Notes: generated from the sequence alone by a model not told the origin. Counted from the first letter of the stretch, positions 33,864-43,482 are shown. The stretch: DNA of 64,000 bases from an uncultured Bacteroidales bacterium (GCA_903877385.1 CAIRDP010000019.1:62001-126000); one strand, 5' to 3'. Program-made: numbers and translations.

Positions 33864-35423
33864 ATGAAAAAACTTCTGATTTTTCTTGCTCTTTTCGCAG
33901 CATCGATCAGCCTGAGCGCCCAGACCTACCAGGAGCAGCTGAAGGCCATTCATTCGAACGTGGTTGAGCAAAAGGACGGGAAGTCGTACTATGTCCATAT
34001 CGTCAAAAAAGGCCAGACGCTTTATATGATATCCAAAGCATACGGGATAGAGGTAAACGATATCATTGCAGGAAACCCGGTCGTAAAAGAAGGGCTGAAG
34101 GCCGACCAGAAACTTTATATTCCCCAATCTGCATCCGCCATCCCGCATCCCGCTACTGATAACGCTCACCAGGCAACCGACAATCCTCATCCGCCCACCA
34201 TAAACCAACAGCCCTCAACGGCTAATCCCCGCAATGCCGCTGCCGGCCAGCAGCCACAAACCGGCAAACCGCGACCCTCAAGCCCGAAACCCGACTCAAC
34301 GGCTTCTGTAAGGCTTGCCATACCCTGCGGCTCCGACACTTCGGCCCGGCATAAAACCTATAAACTCGTACTAATGCTTCCCCTCTACCTGGAAGAGGTT
34401 GAAGCGATGAACCCCGAAACCGCCACGGATTCGGCCATTGAGAACTGGAATTCACTGAAATACCTGCCATTCTATGAAGGCTTTGTCCTTGCCGTGGATT
34501 CCCTGAGGAAACAGGGCCTTCACCTGGTCCTTTACGTTTATGACGTGGGTAAGGATACCCTGAGAACCCAGCATCTGCTTAAAAAAGCCGAAGTGAAATC
34601 CGCCGATCTGATTATCGGGCTGCTGTTCAATAAAAATTTCCAGATCGTTGCAAAGTTTGCGCACGAAAACAGGATCCCTATCATAAACCCCCTGAGCGAA
34701 CGTTCCGAAATAATCCGCGACAATGAAATGGTTTTCAAAACCAACCCCTCGCGGAATTCCCTGCTCGAGAGCCTTGCCTCCTACATGCAGAAAAGCATGT
34801 ACCGGGCCCAGATCCTCATCGTGAGGAACGGGCAGTTTAAAGATAAGGATATTGCCGATAAACTGAAAAAGGAATGCCTGGAGAGAAACCTCAACGTGAT
34901 TCTTGCCGAGGGGCAGGACATGGCCATTGGAAAGCTGGCCAAATCGAAAGAAAATGTTATTGTTGCCTTTGCCGACAATAATGCCTATGCCCTTGACCTG
35001 ATGAGGAGGTTCTACGAGCTGCGTAATGATTATAACATCAGCCTTATCGGACTTCCCGACTGGGAACAGATCGAGGGGCTGGAAACAGATTTCCTGAACG
35101 GGCTTAACACCCACCTGGTTTCGCCTTCGTTTGTGGATTATTCAAATGCAGGGGTGAAAAAGCTTGTTTCGCTTTACCAGCAGCGGTATAAAGCTGATCC
35201 TGAACCCCTGGCTTTCCAGGGTTTCGACCTGGGGTATTACTTCCTTTCGGCCATGATGAACTTTGGCAAGGCCTTTCCGAAATGCATACAGAATTTCAGG
35301 CTTAAAACCTCCCAGACAAATTTCGAATTTGTGAGAGGAAACAGCAGCGCCAACAACGGTTTCGAAAACCATTACTGGTCGGTTTATAAATATGAAGGGT
35401 TTAAGCTGTTAAAGCTGAACTAA
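33864..35423 (+). CDS. LysM-domain protein with periplasmic-binding-like C-terminal domain
   Basis: A 519-residue exported protein. Signal peptide residues 1-21 (ASISLSAQ). One LysM domain at about 45-92 (IVKKGQTLYMISKAYGI, IIAGNP, LKADQKLYIP), which binds peptidoglycan. Residues 93-155 are a Pro/Asn/Thr-rich linker with repeated ATDN and NPHP words. From 165 to the end is a type-1 periplasmic-binding-like fold (YKLVLMLPLYLEEVEAMN; ADLIIGLLFNKNFQIVAKFA; RIPIINPLSER). The layout recalls LpoA-like activators of peptidoglycan synthesis. It converges with the stress-protein gene, overlapping by four bases. Confidence 0.85.
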   Translation: MKKLLIFLALFAASISLSAQTYQEQLKAIHSNVVEQKDGKSYYVHIVKKGQTLYMISKAYGIEVNDIIAGNPVVKEGLKADQKLYIPQSASAIPHPATDNAHQATDNPHPPTINQQPSTANPRNAAAGQQPQTGKPRPSSPKPDSTASVRLAIPCGSDTSARHKTYKLVLMLPLYLEEVEAMNPETATDSAIENWNSLKYLPFYEGFVLAVDSLRKQGLHLVLYVYDVGKDTLRTQHLLKKAEVKSADLIIGLLFNKNFQIVAKFAHENRIPIINPLSERSEIIRDNEMVFKTNPSRNSLLESLASYMQKSMYRAQILIVRNGQFKDKDIADKLKKECLERNLNVILAEGQDMAIGKLAKSKENVIVAFADNNAYALDLMRRFYELRNDYNISLIGLPDWEQIEGLETDFLNGLNTHLVSPSFVDYSNAGVKKLVSLYQQRYKADPEPLAFQGFDLGYYFLSAMMNFGKAFPKCIQNFRLKTSQTNFEFVRGNSSANNGFENHYWSVYKYEGFKLLKLN

Positions 35424-36298
35424 AGTTTCCCCACCGGAAGTGCCAGCAGGGGCACATTGGTTGCAAAGAGGTTCTTCTTTGTAATATGCCTTGTAAATAC
35501 CATGTATACGAGTGAATGCTTATGTGGCTGGAAAGCGATAAGGTTGATCAGTTTCCCTTTCACGAACTGGTCAATCGTATCCTGGTTCTCGCCCCCGATC
35601 TCGATCACATTGAAATGTATCCTGCCCTCGGCTGATTCCTTTTCAAAACCCGACTGCAGGGCTTTCATCCTGGCCTGGGCTTCGGCCATTTTAACAGGCT
35701 GGCAAAAGTGAACTGCATGAACCTGGTTGCTGAAAGGTTTGAAAAGTTCAAGAAGCGTTGAAATGGATTGACGGTTCCCTTCGGAAAGGTCGGCTGCAAA
35801 CATCACATTGTCAAAGGATTTAAATCCTTTCATGATAGGGATTGTGAACACCGGCACTTTGACATGATCGATGATAAACGTTGAGACTTTGCCCCAGACG
35901 TTAAGGTTGTTTCCTTTACCGGTAGTGCCTATCACGACGATATCGGGTTTGAACTCATTGTAGATTTCGATGAGTTCATGCTCAACTTCGCCTCCGCTCA
36001 CATGGGTTGTGATTGTTATGTTTGCGAGGTTCTTTTCCCTGATACGGGCTTCAAGCTTTTCATGAAGTTCTTTCATGCTCGCTTCCGCCTGCTTGAAGAT
36101 CTCCCTCATCAGCTGCTCGTTATACAGCGTAGTCATGTCGAGGGTGTCGGGAAAGCTCGTATCGGTAAGGATGATCTGGTCGAAATAAGTGTGAAACAGC
36201 TTAAGCTCAGCGCCATAGGTGGAGGCAAGCTCCAGGGCATACTGACATGTGATGTCGGTATGCTGTGAAAAATCAACGGGGACTAATATTTTTTTCAT
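35420..36298 (-). CDS. Universal stress protein, tandem UspA domains
   Basis: A 292-residue cytoplasmic protein with two UspA domains (1-145 and ~150-292). Domain 1 starts KKILVPVDFSQHTD and has the ATP-binding loop GTTGKGN...GKVS, so it may bind nucleotide. Domain 2 (SFDNVMFAADLSEGNRQ) lacks that loop (AFQPHKHSLVYMVF). Two-domain forms are common in Bacteroidota. Its start overlaps the end of the upstream glycosyltransferase by 26 bases, suggesting co-translation. Confidence 0.9.
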   Translation of the reverse strand: MKKILVPVDFSQHTDITCQYALELASTYGAELKLFHTYFDQIILTDTSFPDTLDMTTLYNEQLMREIFKQAEASMKELHEKLEARIREKNLANITITTHVSGGEVEHELIEIYNEFKPDIVVIGTTGKGNNLNVWGKVSTFIIDHVKVPVFTIPIMKGFKSFDNVMFAADLSEGNRQSISTLLELFKPFSNQVHAVHFCQPVKMAEAQARMKALQSGFEKESAEGRIHFNVIEIGGENQDTIDQFVKGKLINLIAFQPHKHSLVYMVFTRHITKKNLFATNVPLLALPVGKL

Positions 36299-37424
36299 AG
36301 CTCAAAGTTATCAAATTCTGTAATTCGTTGCAACTTTTTTTATTGGAATAGTTGGCTTCGAGGTGCATCAGCCTGGCCTGTATCATCTCTTCGGTGAATT
36401 CCTCTTCGAAGCAGCTCATGGCTTTTTCCCTGAGTTCTTCAGGCGTATTGCCGATAATGCAAAGGGGTGCGAGTATGGTGCCGGCCACCATCTGTTCATT
36501 CACCAGGCAGAATCTCCCGTTATAAAGGGCATTGAGCAGTTTCAGCTTCAATCCTGTCGGCTGGAAAGTTACCATGACATGCAGCTGGGCTCCGCGTATA
36601 AGTTCAAACATCTTTTCCTCTGAAGGATTTGGAAGTATGCTGATGTTCTTTTTCCCTCTCGCAAGCAGCCCCAAGGCCGGCGAGGGGTTCTGGCCGGCTA
36701 TGACCAGCTCGGGCATGGCCGGGTCCCACACCATTTCGATAAGGTACTTTGCGGCCTGCTCGTTCTCGGGAACGCTTAACTTGCCATGATAAAGGGCGAA
36801 AGTACCCCTGCCTTCCTTCATGAAAATCCCGTTTTCCTTATGGAAACTGGGCATGTATTCAATCCGTTTCGAAGGGAATATCTTTCTCAGGTATTTCCTG
36901 TCATCTTCCGAAACTACAAGCATGAGATCGGCATGCTTCAGGTACTTCTGGAAATTCCTCAGCCTCAGGCTTTCGATAAAGAAAAAAGTCTTGTTTACAA
37001 TCCCTTTTCCTGCCTTGAAAAGATGATAATAATACTGGTGCTCGATATTGCTCTCACGGTAGATCTTCAAACGTTTTGCAAAACGCCTGTCCTTCATGAG
37101 ATAGCAGGTGTGAAGCCCTTCAAAGAGTATGGGATGCTGATCGGCCAAAAGATTTTTTTCCAGTTCTGCCGATATCCTGCTCCCGACGATATAAGGCTTG
37201 ATGCTAAGATGCGTTTTCAGCCCGTTTTGCCTGGGGTAATAATTCACACTTTCGCAATATTCCTCCAGTTTCTTCTCGGGTTTGCGGTTATACTGGAAAC
37301 AATGCAGGTGGATTTTAAAGCCTGCCTCGCTGAGTGTCTGGATTTTATAAAATACATCTATAACCCCGCCGTAATCAGGAGGGTACGGGATATCGAACGA
37401 AATAATATGAAGGTGCATTTCCAT
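36273..37424 (-). CDS. GT-B fold glycosyltransferase
   Basis: A 383-residue glycosyltransferase of the GT1/GT4-like group. The N-terminus (LHIISFDIPYPPDYGGVIDV) is the usual acceptor-domain start, and FALYHGKLSVPENEQAAKYL opens the nucleotide-sugar domain. The canonical E-x7-E motif is weakly kept (PTGLKLKLLNALYNGR). It probably acts in cell-surface polysaccharide synthesis. Start and the preceding gene's stop share TGATG (37422-37426). Confidence 0.82.
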   Translation of the reverse strand: MEMHLHIISFDIPYPPDYGGVIDVFYKIQTLSEAGFKIHLHCFQYNRKPEKKLEEYCESVNYYPRQNGLKTHLSIKPYIVGSRISAELEKNLLADQHPILFEGLHTCYLMKDRRFAKRLKIYRESNIEHQYYYHLFKAGKGIVNKTFFFIESLRLRNFQKYLKHADLMLVVSEDDRKYLRKIFPSKRIEYMPSFHKENGIFMKEGRGTFALYHGKLSVPENEQAAKYLIEMVWDPAMPELVIAGQNPSPALGLLARGKKNISILPNPSEEKMFELIRGAQLHVMVTFQPTGLKLKLLNALYNGRFCLVNEQMVAGTILAPLCIIGNTPEELREKAMSCFEEEFTEEMIQARLMHLEANYSNKKSCNELQNLITLSYEKNISPR

Positions 37425-38560
37425 CAGCTTGCTTTTAATTCCCCCAGAACCTCCAAAAGTACGTTTTCTTCATTCTCCCAGCAGAGCTCACTGGCTGCCC
37501 TGACCAGGTTTTGCCTGTAAAGTTCCATCCTCCCGGTATTCATAAGCATGGCATCGAAGCGCGAAGCCAGGTACCTTGGCTCATGGTTCTCTATGGTTTC
37601 ACCGATGAAATATTTATCAACCACCGATTTCATTTCGGGGAATGGGGAGATGAGCACCGGAACACCCGCCTGTATATAATCCATGAATTTATTCGGAAGG
37701 GCATAATGGTAGTTGAGGCTCACATCTTTCTCGATGGATAAGCCCAGGTCGGCCATGAGGGTTATGGGATGAAGTTCCTGGAAAGGCACAGGCCCGAGGA
37801 AAACGACTTTCCCCCCGACTTTCTGTTCAATGGCAAACTGCCTGATCCTGTCAAACACATCCCCCGTGCCTGCAATCACAAGTTTTGCATCGCTTCTTAT
37901 GAACTTCATGGCCAGTATGGCTTCTTCCAGCCCCCTGTCTACATTCACCGCTCCCTGGTAAAGTATTACCTTCTGCTCTTTTTCTATACCGTACTTTGAT
38001 TTGTCGGCAGGCAGCTGTGGTTCCCTCCTGAACGGTACATTCCTGACCACCCTCACCGGCAGTTTGTATTCCTGACTATAAAGGCTGGCAATGCTTCGGT
38101 TCACGGCGATCACTGCCTTGAGTTCAGGGAAAATATGATCTTCTATCCCTTTCCATAAGCTGGTGGTGAATTTGCGCCCGACCAGTTCGGGAACCCCGCG
38201 GAAATACTCATGGCAGTCGTGCAGCAGCTTCACCCTGCTCCCGAAAAACCGTTTCCATCTCATGGCGGTATAACAGCCTGTAAGCGTATCCAGGTCGTTC
38301 GAAACGATCAGATCGGAGCGCTTCAGCATCAGGAGCAAAAACAAACGAATGTTGAAATTGGCATAAAACATGGGGCCTTTGTCGAAACTCAGCTTCATGC
38401 GGTGCATGCCGTATGAGCGGGGTGCAAGGGGGAGGCTGTTTATCCTTTGCCTGCCTACGAGCAGCACCTCGTACCCGGCTTTACTTAGGGCCATGCAGGT
38501 TCGGTGAACCCTCTGGTCGGTTGTCAGGTCGTTGGTAACCGAAACAATGGCTTTCTGCAT
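37424..38560 (-). CDS. Glycosyltransferase family 4-like protein
   Basis: A 378-residue GT-B enzyme. Start set at ATG 38560 (a GTG lies just before it). The N-terminus carries SVTNDLTTDQRVHRTCMALS, typical of this branch. The donor domain begins ILYQGAVNVDRGLEEAI, and the E-x7-E-like region is ALPNKFMDYIQAGVPVLIS. First gene of a three-gene unit (two glycosyltransferases, then the stress protein), with a promoter element at 38587-38594. Confidence 0.85.
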   Translation of the reverse strand: MQKAIVSVTNDLTTDQRVHRTCMALSKAGYEVLLVGRQRINSLPLAPRSYGMHRMKLSFDKGPMFYANFNIRLFLLLMLKRSDLIVSNDLDTLTGCYTAMRWKRFFGSRVKLLHDCHEYFRGVPELVGRKFTTSLWKGIEDHIFPELKAVIAVNRSIASLYSQEYKLPVRVVRNVPFRREPQLPADKSKYGIEKEQKVILYQGAVNVDRGLEEAILAMKFIRSDAKLVIAGTGDVFDRIRQFAIEQKVGGKVVFLGPVPFQELHPITLMADLGLSIEKDVSLNYHYALPNKFMDYIQAGVPVLISPFPEMKSVVDKYFIGETIENHEPRYLASRFDAMLMNTGRMELYRQNLVRAASELCWENEENVLLEVLGELKAS

Positions 38561-38586
38561 CACTTATTGGTCCCGGGTTTACATGG

Positions 38587-38594
38587 CAAAGTTA
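38587..38594 (-). promoter_or_regulatory. TAnnTTTG promoter element (TAACTTTG)
   Basis: Minus-strand consensus 26 bases before the glycosyltransferase ATG; seven bases from the divergent murB element. Confidence 0.5.
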
Positions 38595-38601
38595 ATTTTT
38601 T

Positions 38602-38609
38602 TACTTTTG
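38602..38609 (+). promoter_or_regulatory. TAnnTTTG promoter element (TACTTTTG)
   Basis: Consensus four bases before the murB ATG at 38614. Confidence 0.55.
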
Positions 38610-38613
38610 ATGC

Positions 38614-39627
38614 ATGCAAGTACTCCATAACATCTCATTAAAACAATACAACACATTCGGGATTGACGTAAAGGCAAGGTATTTTGCCGAATTATATTCA
38701 GATAACGACATAGCAGCTTTTTTCGGCTCGCTTCAGCGGGAAATGATGCCGGTGCTTATCCTCGGTGGTGGCAGCAATGTATTGTTCACCAAAGATTTCC
38801 AGGGCAGCGTGGCCTGTATCCGCAGCAAAGGTATTGTAAAGCTGATGGAAGATGAACACCATGTTTATCTTAAAATTGCGGCAGGGGAGGTATGGGACGA
38901 TGTTGTGAAGTATGCTGTGGAACACGGACTGGGGGGGATTGAGAACCTCTCGCTCATTCCGGGCAATGCCGGAGCCGGCCCTGTTCAGAATATAGGAGCC
39001 TACGGTGTCGAGCTGAAGGATGTGCTGTATTCGGTTGAAGTCGCCGATGTGATAGCCCGGCATTACAGGGCTTTCAGACCGGCCGAATGTGAACTCGCAT
39101 ACCGCACCAGCATATTCAAAAAGCAGGGAAAAGACCGTTTCGTTATTACAAGCCTCTGCCTTAAACTCGATAAACAGCCTGTTTTGAAACTTGACTATGG
39201 TGATATTCGAAAAGAACTGGACCAGGCGGGGATCAAACAACCAACGCTATCCGCAGTCAGGGATATAATTATAAAGATCCGCAGCGGCAAGCTTCCCGAT
39301 CCTGCCGTTCTCGGCAATGCCGGCAGTTTTTTCATGAATCCTTTTATAACTGCGGATGAGCACGCCCGTTTGATCAAAGATTTCCCTTCCATGCCTTCGT
39401 TCAGCAGCGGTGAATTGCTCAAGGTCCCCGCTGCCTGGCTCATAGGGCAATGCGGTTTCAAAGGCCGGCGCATAGGCGATGCCGGCGTGCATGAGCAACA
39501 GCCCCTGGTACTGGTCAATTACGGAAATGCCAGCGGACGGGAGATACTCGCCCTGGCAGATGACATCATTAGCTCTGTGAAGCAAAAATTCGGGATTGAC
39601 CTCGAGAAAGAGGTGAATGTGATCTGA
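38614..39627 (+). CDS. murB: UDP-N-acetylenolpyruvoylglucosamine reductase
   Basis: A 337-residue type I MurB, the FAD enzyme that makes UDP-MurNAc from UDP-GlcNAc-enolpyruvate. FAD contacts are in LGGGSNVLF and PGNAGAGPVQNIGAYGVE. The catalytic serine lies in GNAGSFFMNP, and Glu in the C-terminal region follows. Cytoplasmic, monocistronic, near-leaderless start. Confidence 0.95.
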   Translation: MQVLHNISLKQYNTFGIDVKARYFAELYSDNDIAAFFGSLQREMMPVLILGGGSNVLFTKDFQGSVACIRSKGIVKLMEDEHHVYLKIAAGEVWDDVVKYAVEHGLGGIENLSLIPGNAGAGPVQNIGAYGVELKDVLYSVEVADVIARHYRAFRPAECELAYRTSIFKKQGKDRFVITSLCLKLDKQPVLKLDYGDIRKELDQAGIKQPTLSAVRDIIIKIRSGKLPDPAVLGNAGSFFMNPFITADEHARLIKDFPSMPSFSSGELLKVPAAWLIGQCGFKGRRIGDAGVHEQQPLVLVNYGNASGREILALADDIISSVKQKFGIDLEKEVNVI

Positions 39628-39693
39628 ATTTGTTTTCCCCTGCAGCCGGCCCCGGCAGAGGTAAAGCTGCATTTTGTAAATCAGATCGTACAG

Positions 39694-41559
39694 CTAGTTT
39701 TTTATCAGGAGATAAGTGTAAACAGGGTTGTTCAGGTTCAGGATAATGGTGTAATTGCCGGCAACTCCAACTACTATATCCGCTCCGTTTAGCTCAAGGG
39801 TGCCGTCGGCATTATTATCGCCGTAATTAATATCCCAGGCATGGTTGGCACGGAATTTAATCTGCCCTGCCGTAAGATCCATCGTAATGATCCAGATCTT
39901 GTTGGTAGCATCATAGCTCATGTCAGTGTCGGTGGTCCATCCTCCCGGAGTTGAAGTCCCGATAAGCCCCCAATCTGTTTTTATGAATGTATGTGTAAGT
40001 GCGTTCAGATCGGCATTGAGCTTGTAATAGCCCTCGGCAGTGGTATTGATATTCGATCCGTTCAGCTCAAGGGTGCCATCGGCATTATTGTCGCCCCAGT
40101 TTGGGGTCCAGCTGCCTTTTGCATACTTGTACTGGTTGTTGGCCGGGAACCAGAGGTACCCTTCGTACATTTCGTTGTTAAGCAAGGATGTGATGGCAGT
40201 AGTGGAATCTCCGGGGTTCCAGCCCTGGTATGATCCCGGCACGTTGAGCAGGGGATAGTTGACAATTTCGGTTTTCATACATCGAAGGCTGAAGCCGAAA
40301 TACTTTGCCATCGTGTTCCCTGAAGCTGCGGAATCGGTATTCACCATGTACCTGCTGTAAGCCAGATCCTGGTTCAGGGAGGTGAAGGTCCACCAGTCGC
40401 CTTCACTTCCCAGGTTTGTAAAAGAGCCTGGGTAGTTACGATACCCTCCCGGAATAGCAGAAAATCCGCTCCGGTTGGTCGCTCCAACATTCGGTGAAAA
40501 CCATAAACCCGTTCCCGCCTCAACCGTACCGCTTGCTTTTAACTTTCCGCCTGCTACCGAAGGCCCTCCAAGGATTGTGACCAGGCTTGTCCATTCTGCG
40601 TCGAAAGGGACGTGAAAACCGGTCGGACAAATGGGCCTTGAGTTGAATACAGCATACCAGTTAAAAAGGGCCCCGTAAGGAATTTTATAAGCACTCTCAT
40701 CATTGTTGTACCAGCAGTAGGCTTCGCTTGTAAGACCGCCCCATGTGCTGCCGTCGGTGACATTGGGTATGGCGTCCCCGTTGCGGAAATGTGTGGTCCT
40801 CAGGTTTTCCGCCATCCAGATCTGGGAACCGGTACCTCCGTAACCTATATCCACGGTGGTGTAATTATTCCCGTCGGCATCGGTGCAGGCTGTGAAATTA
40901 AATGTTGTTGTACGGTTGCTGATGGGTATGTCCGTTACTATTTTGCTGTAAATTCCTGAAGTTCCTGTATAGAGCATCTGATCGCCGGTTTCATAGTGCA
41001 TGTCAACGACGGTGGAGGTGCTTTTTACTTCTTTTTCCGCCGGGGTGTCCTGGACCTGGACCTGTTCGATCGATAAGCCTTTCCCGGCATCGCCCAGGCT
41101 TGCCAGTTTTGCCGAATACCTGTACGTTTGTCCTTCGACGCTTAAAAAGTACATTCCTTCCGGTATACGGGAAATGCGGAATTTATAGCTGCCTTCAGAA
41201 AGCCATTTGCGCAGGCAGCCTGCCTCCTTTCCTGAAAAATCAGTGATCCTGATCAGGACATCTCCCTTTTCCGGGGCTGTAAACCTGAATGTCGCCTGAT
41301 CTTTCACAGGGTTGGGTGTTATGATCATCTGACCATCGAGATTTTGACGGCGGCCGATACCCACTGTTGAACCCAGGTGAAGGATGTCGCCCCCGTTCAA
41401 CGTAAGCGATGTCCCCCTCGTCAGGTTAGAAGCTTTTACCGTTACTACTTCCGTGGTGTCTCCCTTTGCAGCGAAACTGACCAGGTAATCCTGGGCTTGG
41501 ATTGCAGGAATAAAAAGGACCAGAATGAAAAGAGTGGAAAGGATAGAAATTTTTTTCAT
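39694..41559 (-). CDS. Secreted FISUMP-domain protein with SusE/F-like C-terminal repeats
   Basis: A 621-residue exported protein (signal 1-22, ending IQAQ). Residues 79-155 resemble a T9SS type A sorting domain (ITPNPVKDQATFRF; EGMYFLSVEGQTYRYSAKL), but near the N-terminus. Residues ~225-432 are a Fibrobacter-paralogue (FISUMP) domain: DIGYGGTGSQIWMAENLRTT, YGALFNWYAV, CPTGFHVPFDAEWTSL, FGFSLRCMK. The last 185 residues are two SusE/SusF-like starch-binding-type repeats, each with GDNNADGTLELNG. Likely a surface glycan-binding protein. A TATTTTTG element lies 28 bases upstream. Confidence 0.82.
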   Translation of the reverse strand: MKKISILSTLFILVLFIPAIQAQDYLVSFAAKGDTTEVVTVKASNLTRGTSLTLNGGDILHLGSTVGIGRRQNLDGQMIITPNPVKDQATFRFTAPEKGDVLIRITDFSGKEAGCLRKWLSEGSYKFRISRIPEGMYFLSVEGQTYRYSAKLASLGDAGKGLSIEQVQVQDTPAEKEVKSTSTVVDMHYETGDQMLYTGTSGIYSKIVTDIPISNRTTTFNFTACTDADGNNYTTVDIGYGGTGSQIWMAENLRTTHFRNGDAIPNVTDGSTWGGLTSEAYCWYNNDESAYKIPYGALFNWYAVFNSRPICPTGFHVPFDAEWTSLVTILGGPSVAGGKLKASGTVEAGTGLWFSPNVGATNRSGFSAIPGGYRNYPGSFTNLGSEGDWWTFTSLNQDLAYSRYMVNTDSAASGNTMAKYFGFSLRCMKTEIVNYPLLNVPGSYQGWNPGDSTTAITSLLNNEMYEGYLWFPANNQYKYAKGSWTPNWGDNNADGTLELNGSNINTTAEGYYKLNADLNALTHTFIKTDWGLIGTSTPGGWTTDTDMSYDATNKIWIITMDLTAGQIKFRANHAWDINYGDNNADGTLELNGADIVVGVAGNYTIILNLNNPVYTYLLIKN

Positions 41560-41586
41560 CCAATTAAACTTTTAATATGTGTATCA

Positions 41587-41594
41587 CAAAAATA
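41587..41594 (-). promoter_or_regulatory. TAnnTTTG promoter element (TATTTTTG)
   Basis: Minus-strand consensus 28 bases before the FISUMP gene ATG. Confidence 0.5.
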
Positions 41595-41692
41595 ATGCAT
41601 TTAGGCTCAAAAGGCAAGTTTAATCTCTTCAGGTAAATTGCCCTTTTGTTGCGGAATCCGGGGCCGTGGCTTGAAACAGACGTGAATATTTT

Positions 41693-42607
41693 TTAGCAGA
41701 CTTTCAGAGCGCCAACGATATCGCGGGCCGAAGCAATGTTGTGGCGGTCGAGGTATTCGTTTATTCCTTCAGCGATTTTAGGGGCTACCATGGGGTCGAT
41801 GAAATTTGCGGTTCCTACCTGGATAACGGAAGCTCCGGCCAGCATGAATTCTATGGCGTCGGTGGTGTTCATGATGCCGCCTAATCCTACAATGGGAACA
41901 TCCACGGCTTTAAAAACCTGCCATACCATGCGCAGGGCAACGGGTTTGATGGCAGGGCCTGATAATCCGCCGGTAATGGTTGAGATCACGGGCCTCCGGG
42001 TTTCGGCATCGACAGCCATTCCAAGCAGGGTATTAATCAGGGTGAGAACATCGGCGCCCCCGTCGACAACGGCCTTGGCCATTTCACAGATGCTGGTGAC
42101 ATTGGGTGAAAGCTTAACCATCAGGACTTTCTTATAGACCCCGCGAACAGCCCTGGTGACTTCGGTTGCCGTGGAAGGTACAACCCCGAACGCCATGCCT
42201 CCCTCTTTAACGTTAGGGCAGGAGATGTTCAGTTCAATGGCCGGGATGTTTTCAAGCTCGTTGATGCGTTCGGCAACCATCACATATTCTTCAATGGTAG
42301 ATCCTGAAACGTTGACAATGATTTGGGTGTTGAAATCTTTGATTTTCGGATAGATGACCTTACAAAAATTATCGACTCCTTTGTTTTGCAGGCCTACCGA
42401 ATTAAGCATACCCGAAGCGGTTTCGGCCATGCGGGGGTATTTGTTGCCCGGGCGGTTTGATCCGGTGACGGCTTTGACGAATATCCCGCCAAGCAATCCA
42501 AGGTCATAAAAGTCTTTAAACTCCTCACCATAACCGAAACAACCCGACGCAGTCGTTACCGGGTTTTTGAATTGCATTCCTGCAATGTTTATACTAAGGT
42601 CAGCCAT
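41693..42607 (-). CDS. pyrD: Dihydroorotate dehydrogenase B, catalytic subunit
   Basis: A 304-residue class 1B enzyme that oxidises dihydroorotate to orotate. FMN-site segments include [13 protein letters not shown] and [15 protein letters not shown]. The catalytic base is Cys130 in [12 protein letters not shown], which separates class 1B from class 2 enzymes (Ser). Its partner pyrK is upstream on the same strand. The 104-base gap between them carries a GTAGCGAA tandem repeat. Confidence 0.95.
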   Translation of the reverse strand: MADLSINIAGMQFKNPVTTASGCFGYGEEFKDFYDLGLLGGIFVKAVTGSNRPGNKYPRMAETASGMLNSVGLQNKGVDNFCKVIYPKIKDFNTQIIVNVSGSTIEEYVMVAERINELENIPAIELNISCPNVKEGGMAFGVVPSTATEVTRAVRGVYKKVLMVKLSPNVTSICEMAKAVVDGGADVLTLINTLLGMAVDAETRRPVISTITGGLSGPAIKPVALRMVWQVFKAVDVPIVGLGGIMNTTDAIEFMLAGASVIQVGTANFIDPMVAPKIAEGINEYLDRHNIASARDIVGALKVC

Positions 42608-42628
42608 ATCTAAAATATAAGTAGGGAG

Positions 42629-42676
42629 GTAGTGAAGTACCGAAATAGCGAAGTAGCGAAGTAGCGAAGTAGCGAA
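42629..42676. repeat. Octanucleotide tandem repeat GTAGCGAA, six units
   Basis: Six contiguous 8-base units (three perfect, three with one or two changes) between pyrK and pyrD. The same unit recurs at 57627-57650. Confidence 0.9.
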
Positions 42677-42711
42677 ATTAATTTTAAATTCATAATTCGA
42701 TTATTCAATTC

Positions 42712-43482
42712 TCACCATTTCAGCCTGCTTGTCTCAAAAACGGGTCCTTCAATACAAACTCTTTCGTTCCCCGTATCGGTTTGGGTGATGCAGCATAAGC
42801 AAACCCCGTAACCGCAGGCCATGAAGTTCTCGAGCGAAACTTCACAGGCCACGCCTTTGGCGGCTGCGAGCTTTGCAACTGCATGCATCATCGCATCAGG
42901 GCCGCAGCAGCAGATCCTGTCGTAGGGCAGGGGCGAAGTTGCGAACACCGGATGCTGTGTTACAAAACCTTTCTCGCCCATGCTGCCGTCGTCGGTGCTG
43001 AGGTATACCTTGCCGTAACGGGCATACTGATCCATCTGGGATACCTCATCCGCAGACCTGAAACCCACAAGAAAATCGGGCCGTATATTTTTACGGTTCA
43101 GGTAGTCGCCCATGATCATCAGGGGGGCCACTCCTGCACCACCTCCCACCAGCAGCACCTTGCCTGAGGACGGAGCTGAAAAAGAGTTCCCCAGGGGATA
43201 AACCAGGTTAAGGGTATCCCCGGTTTTAAGCATCCCCATATGTCTTGTGCCTTCTCCCTTGATCTGCACCAGCAGGCTGAGGGTGTTTTTTGAATAATCG
43301 GCAAAGTGAACCGAGAAAGGCCTTCTCAGGAAAGTGGATGGGGAATTATGTACAAGCACCTGTACGAACTGCCCTGGAAGTATTTCGGGCAGTGGCACAG
43401 GCGCCTGCAGTTCTAAAACAAAATGTCTCGCGTTTAGTGGGTTGTTGCCTACAACTTTAAAATCATGTGCAAACTTCTTCAT
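42712..43482 (-). CDS. pyrK: Dihydroorotate dehydrogenase B, electron transfer subunit
   Basis: A 256-residue iron-sulfur flavoprotein passing electrons from PyrD to NAD. The FAD-binding motif RRPFSVHFAD is at 53-62 and the NAD-binding LVGGGAGVAPLM at 111-122. The 2Fe-2S ligands are Cys223, Cys228, Cys231 and Cys243 in the usual spacing. It is 20 bases downstream of the PEGA-like gene and probably part of a DUF5606-PEGA-pyrK-pyrD transcript. Confidence 0.95.
   Translation of the reverse strand: MKKFAHDFKVVGNNPLNARHFVLELQAPVPLPEILPGQFVQVLVHNSPSTFLRRPFSVHFADYSKNTLSLLVQIKGEGTRHMGMLKTGDTLNLVYPLGNSFSAPSSGKVLLVGGGAGVAPLMIMGDYLNRKNIRPDFLVGFRSADEVSQMDQYARYGKVYLSTDDGSMGEKGFVTQHPVFATSPLPYDRICCCGPDAMMHAVAKLAAAKGVACEVSLENFMACGYGVCLCCITQTDTGNERVCIEGPVFETSRLKW

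Noticed and set aside
34452-35114. 220-codon minus-strand frame inside the LysM gene
   Set aside because: Antisense to the periplasmic-binding domain; no start signal or motif.
36786-37520. 244-codon plus-strand frame over two glycosyltransferases
   Set aside because: Runs against two coupled minus-strand genes with family motifs; contains no motif itself.
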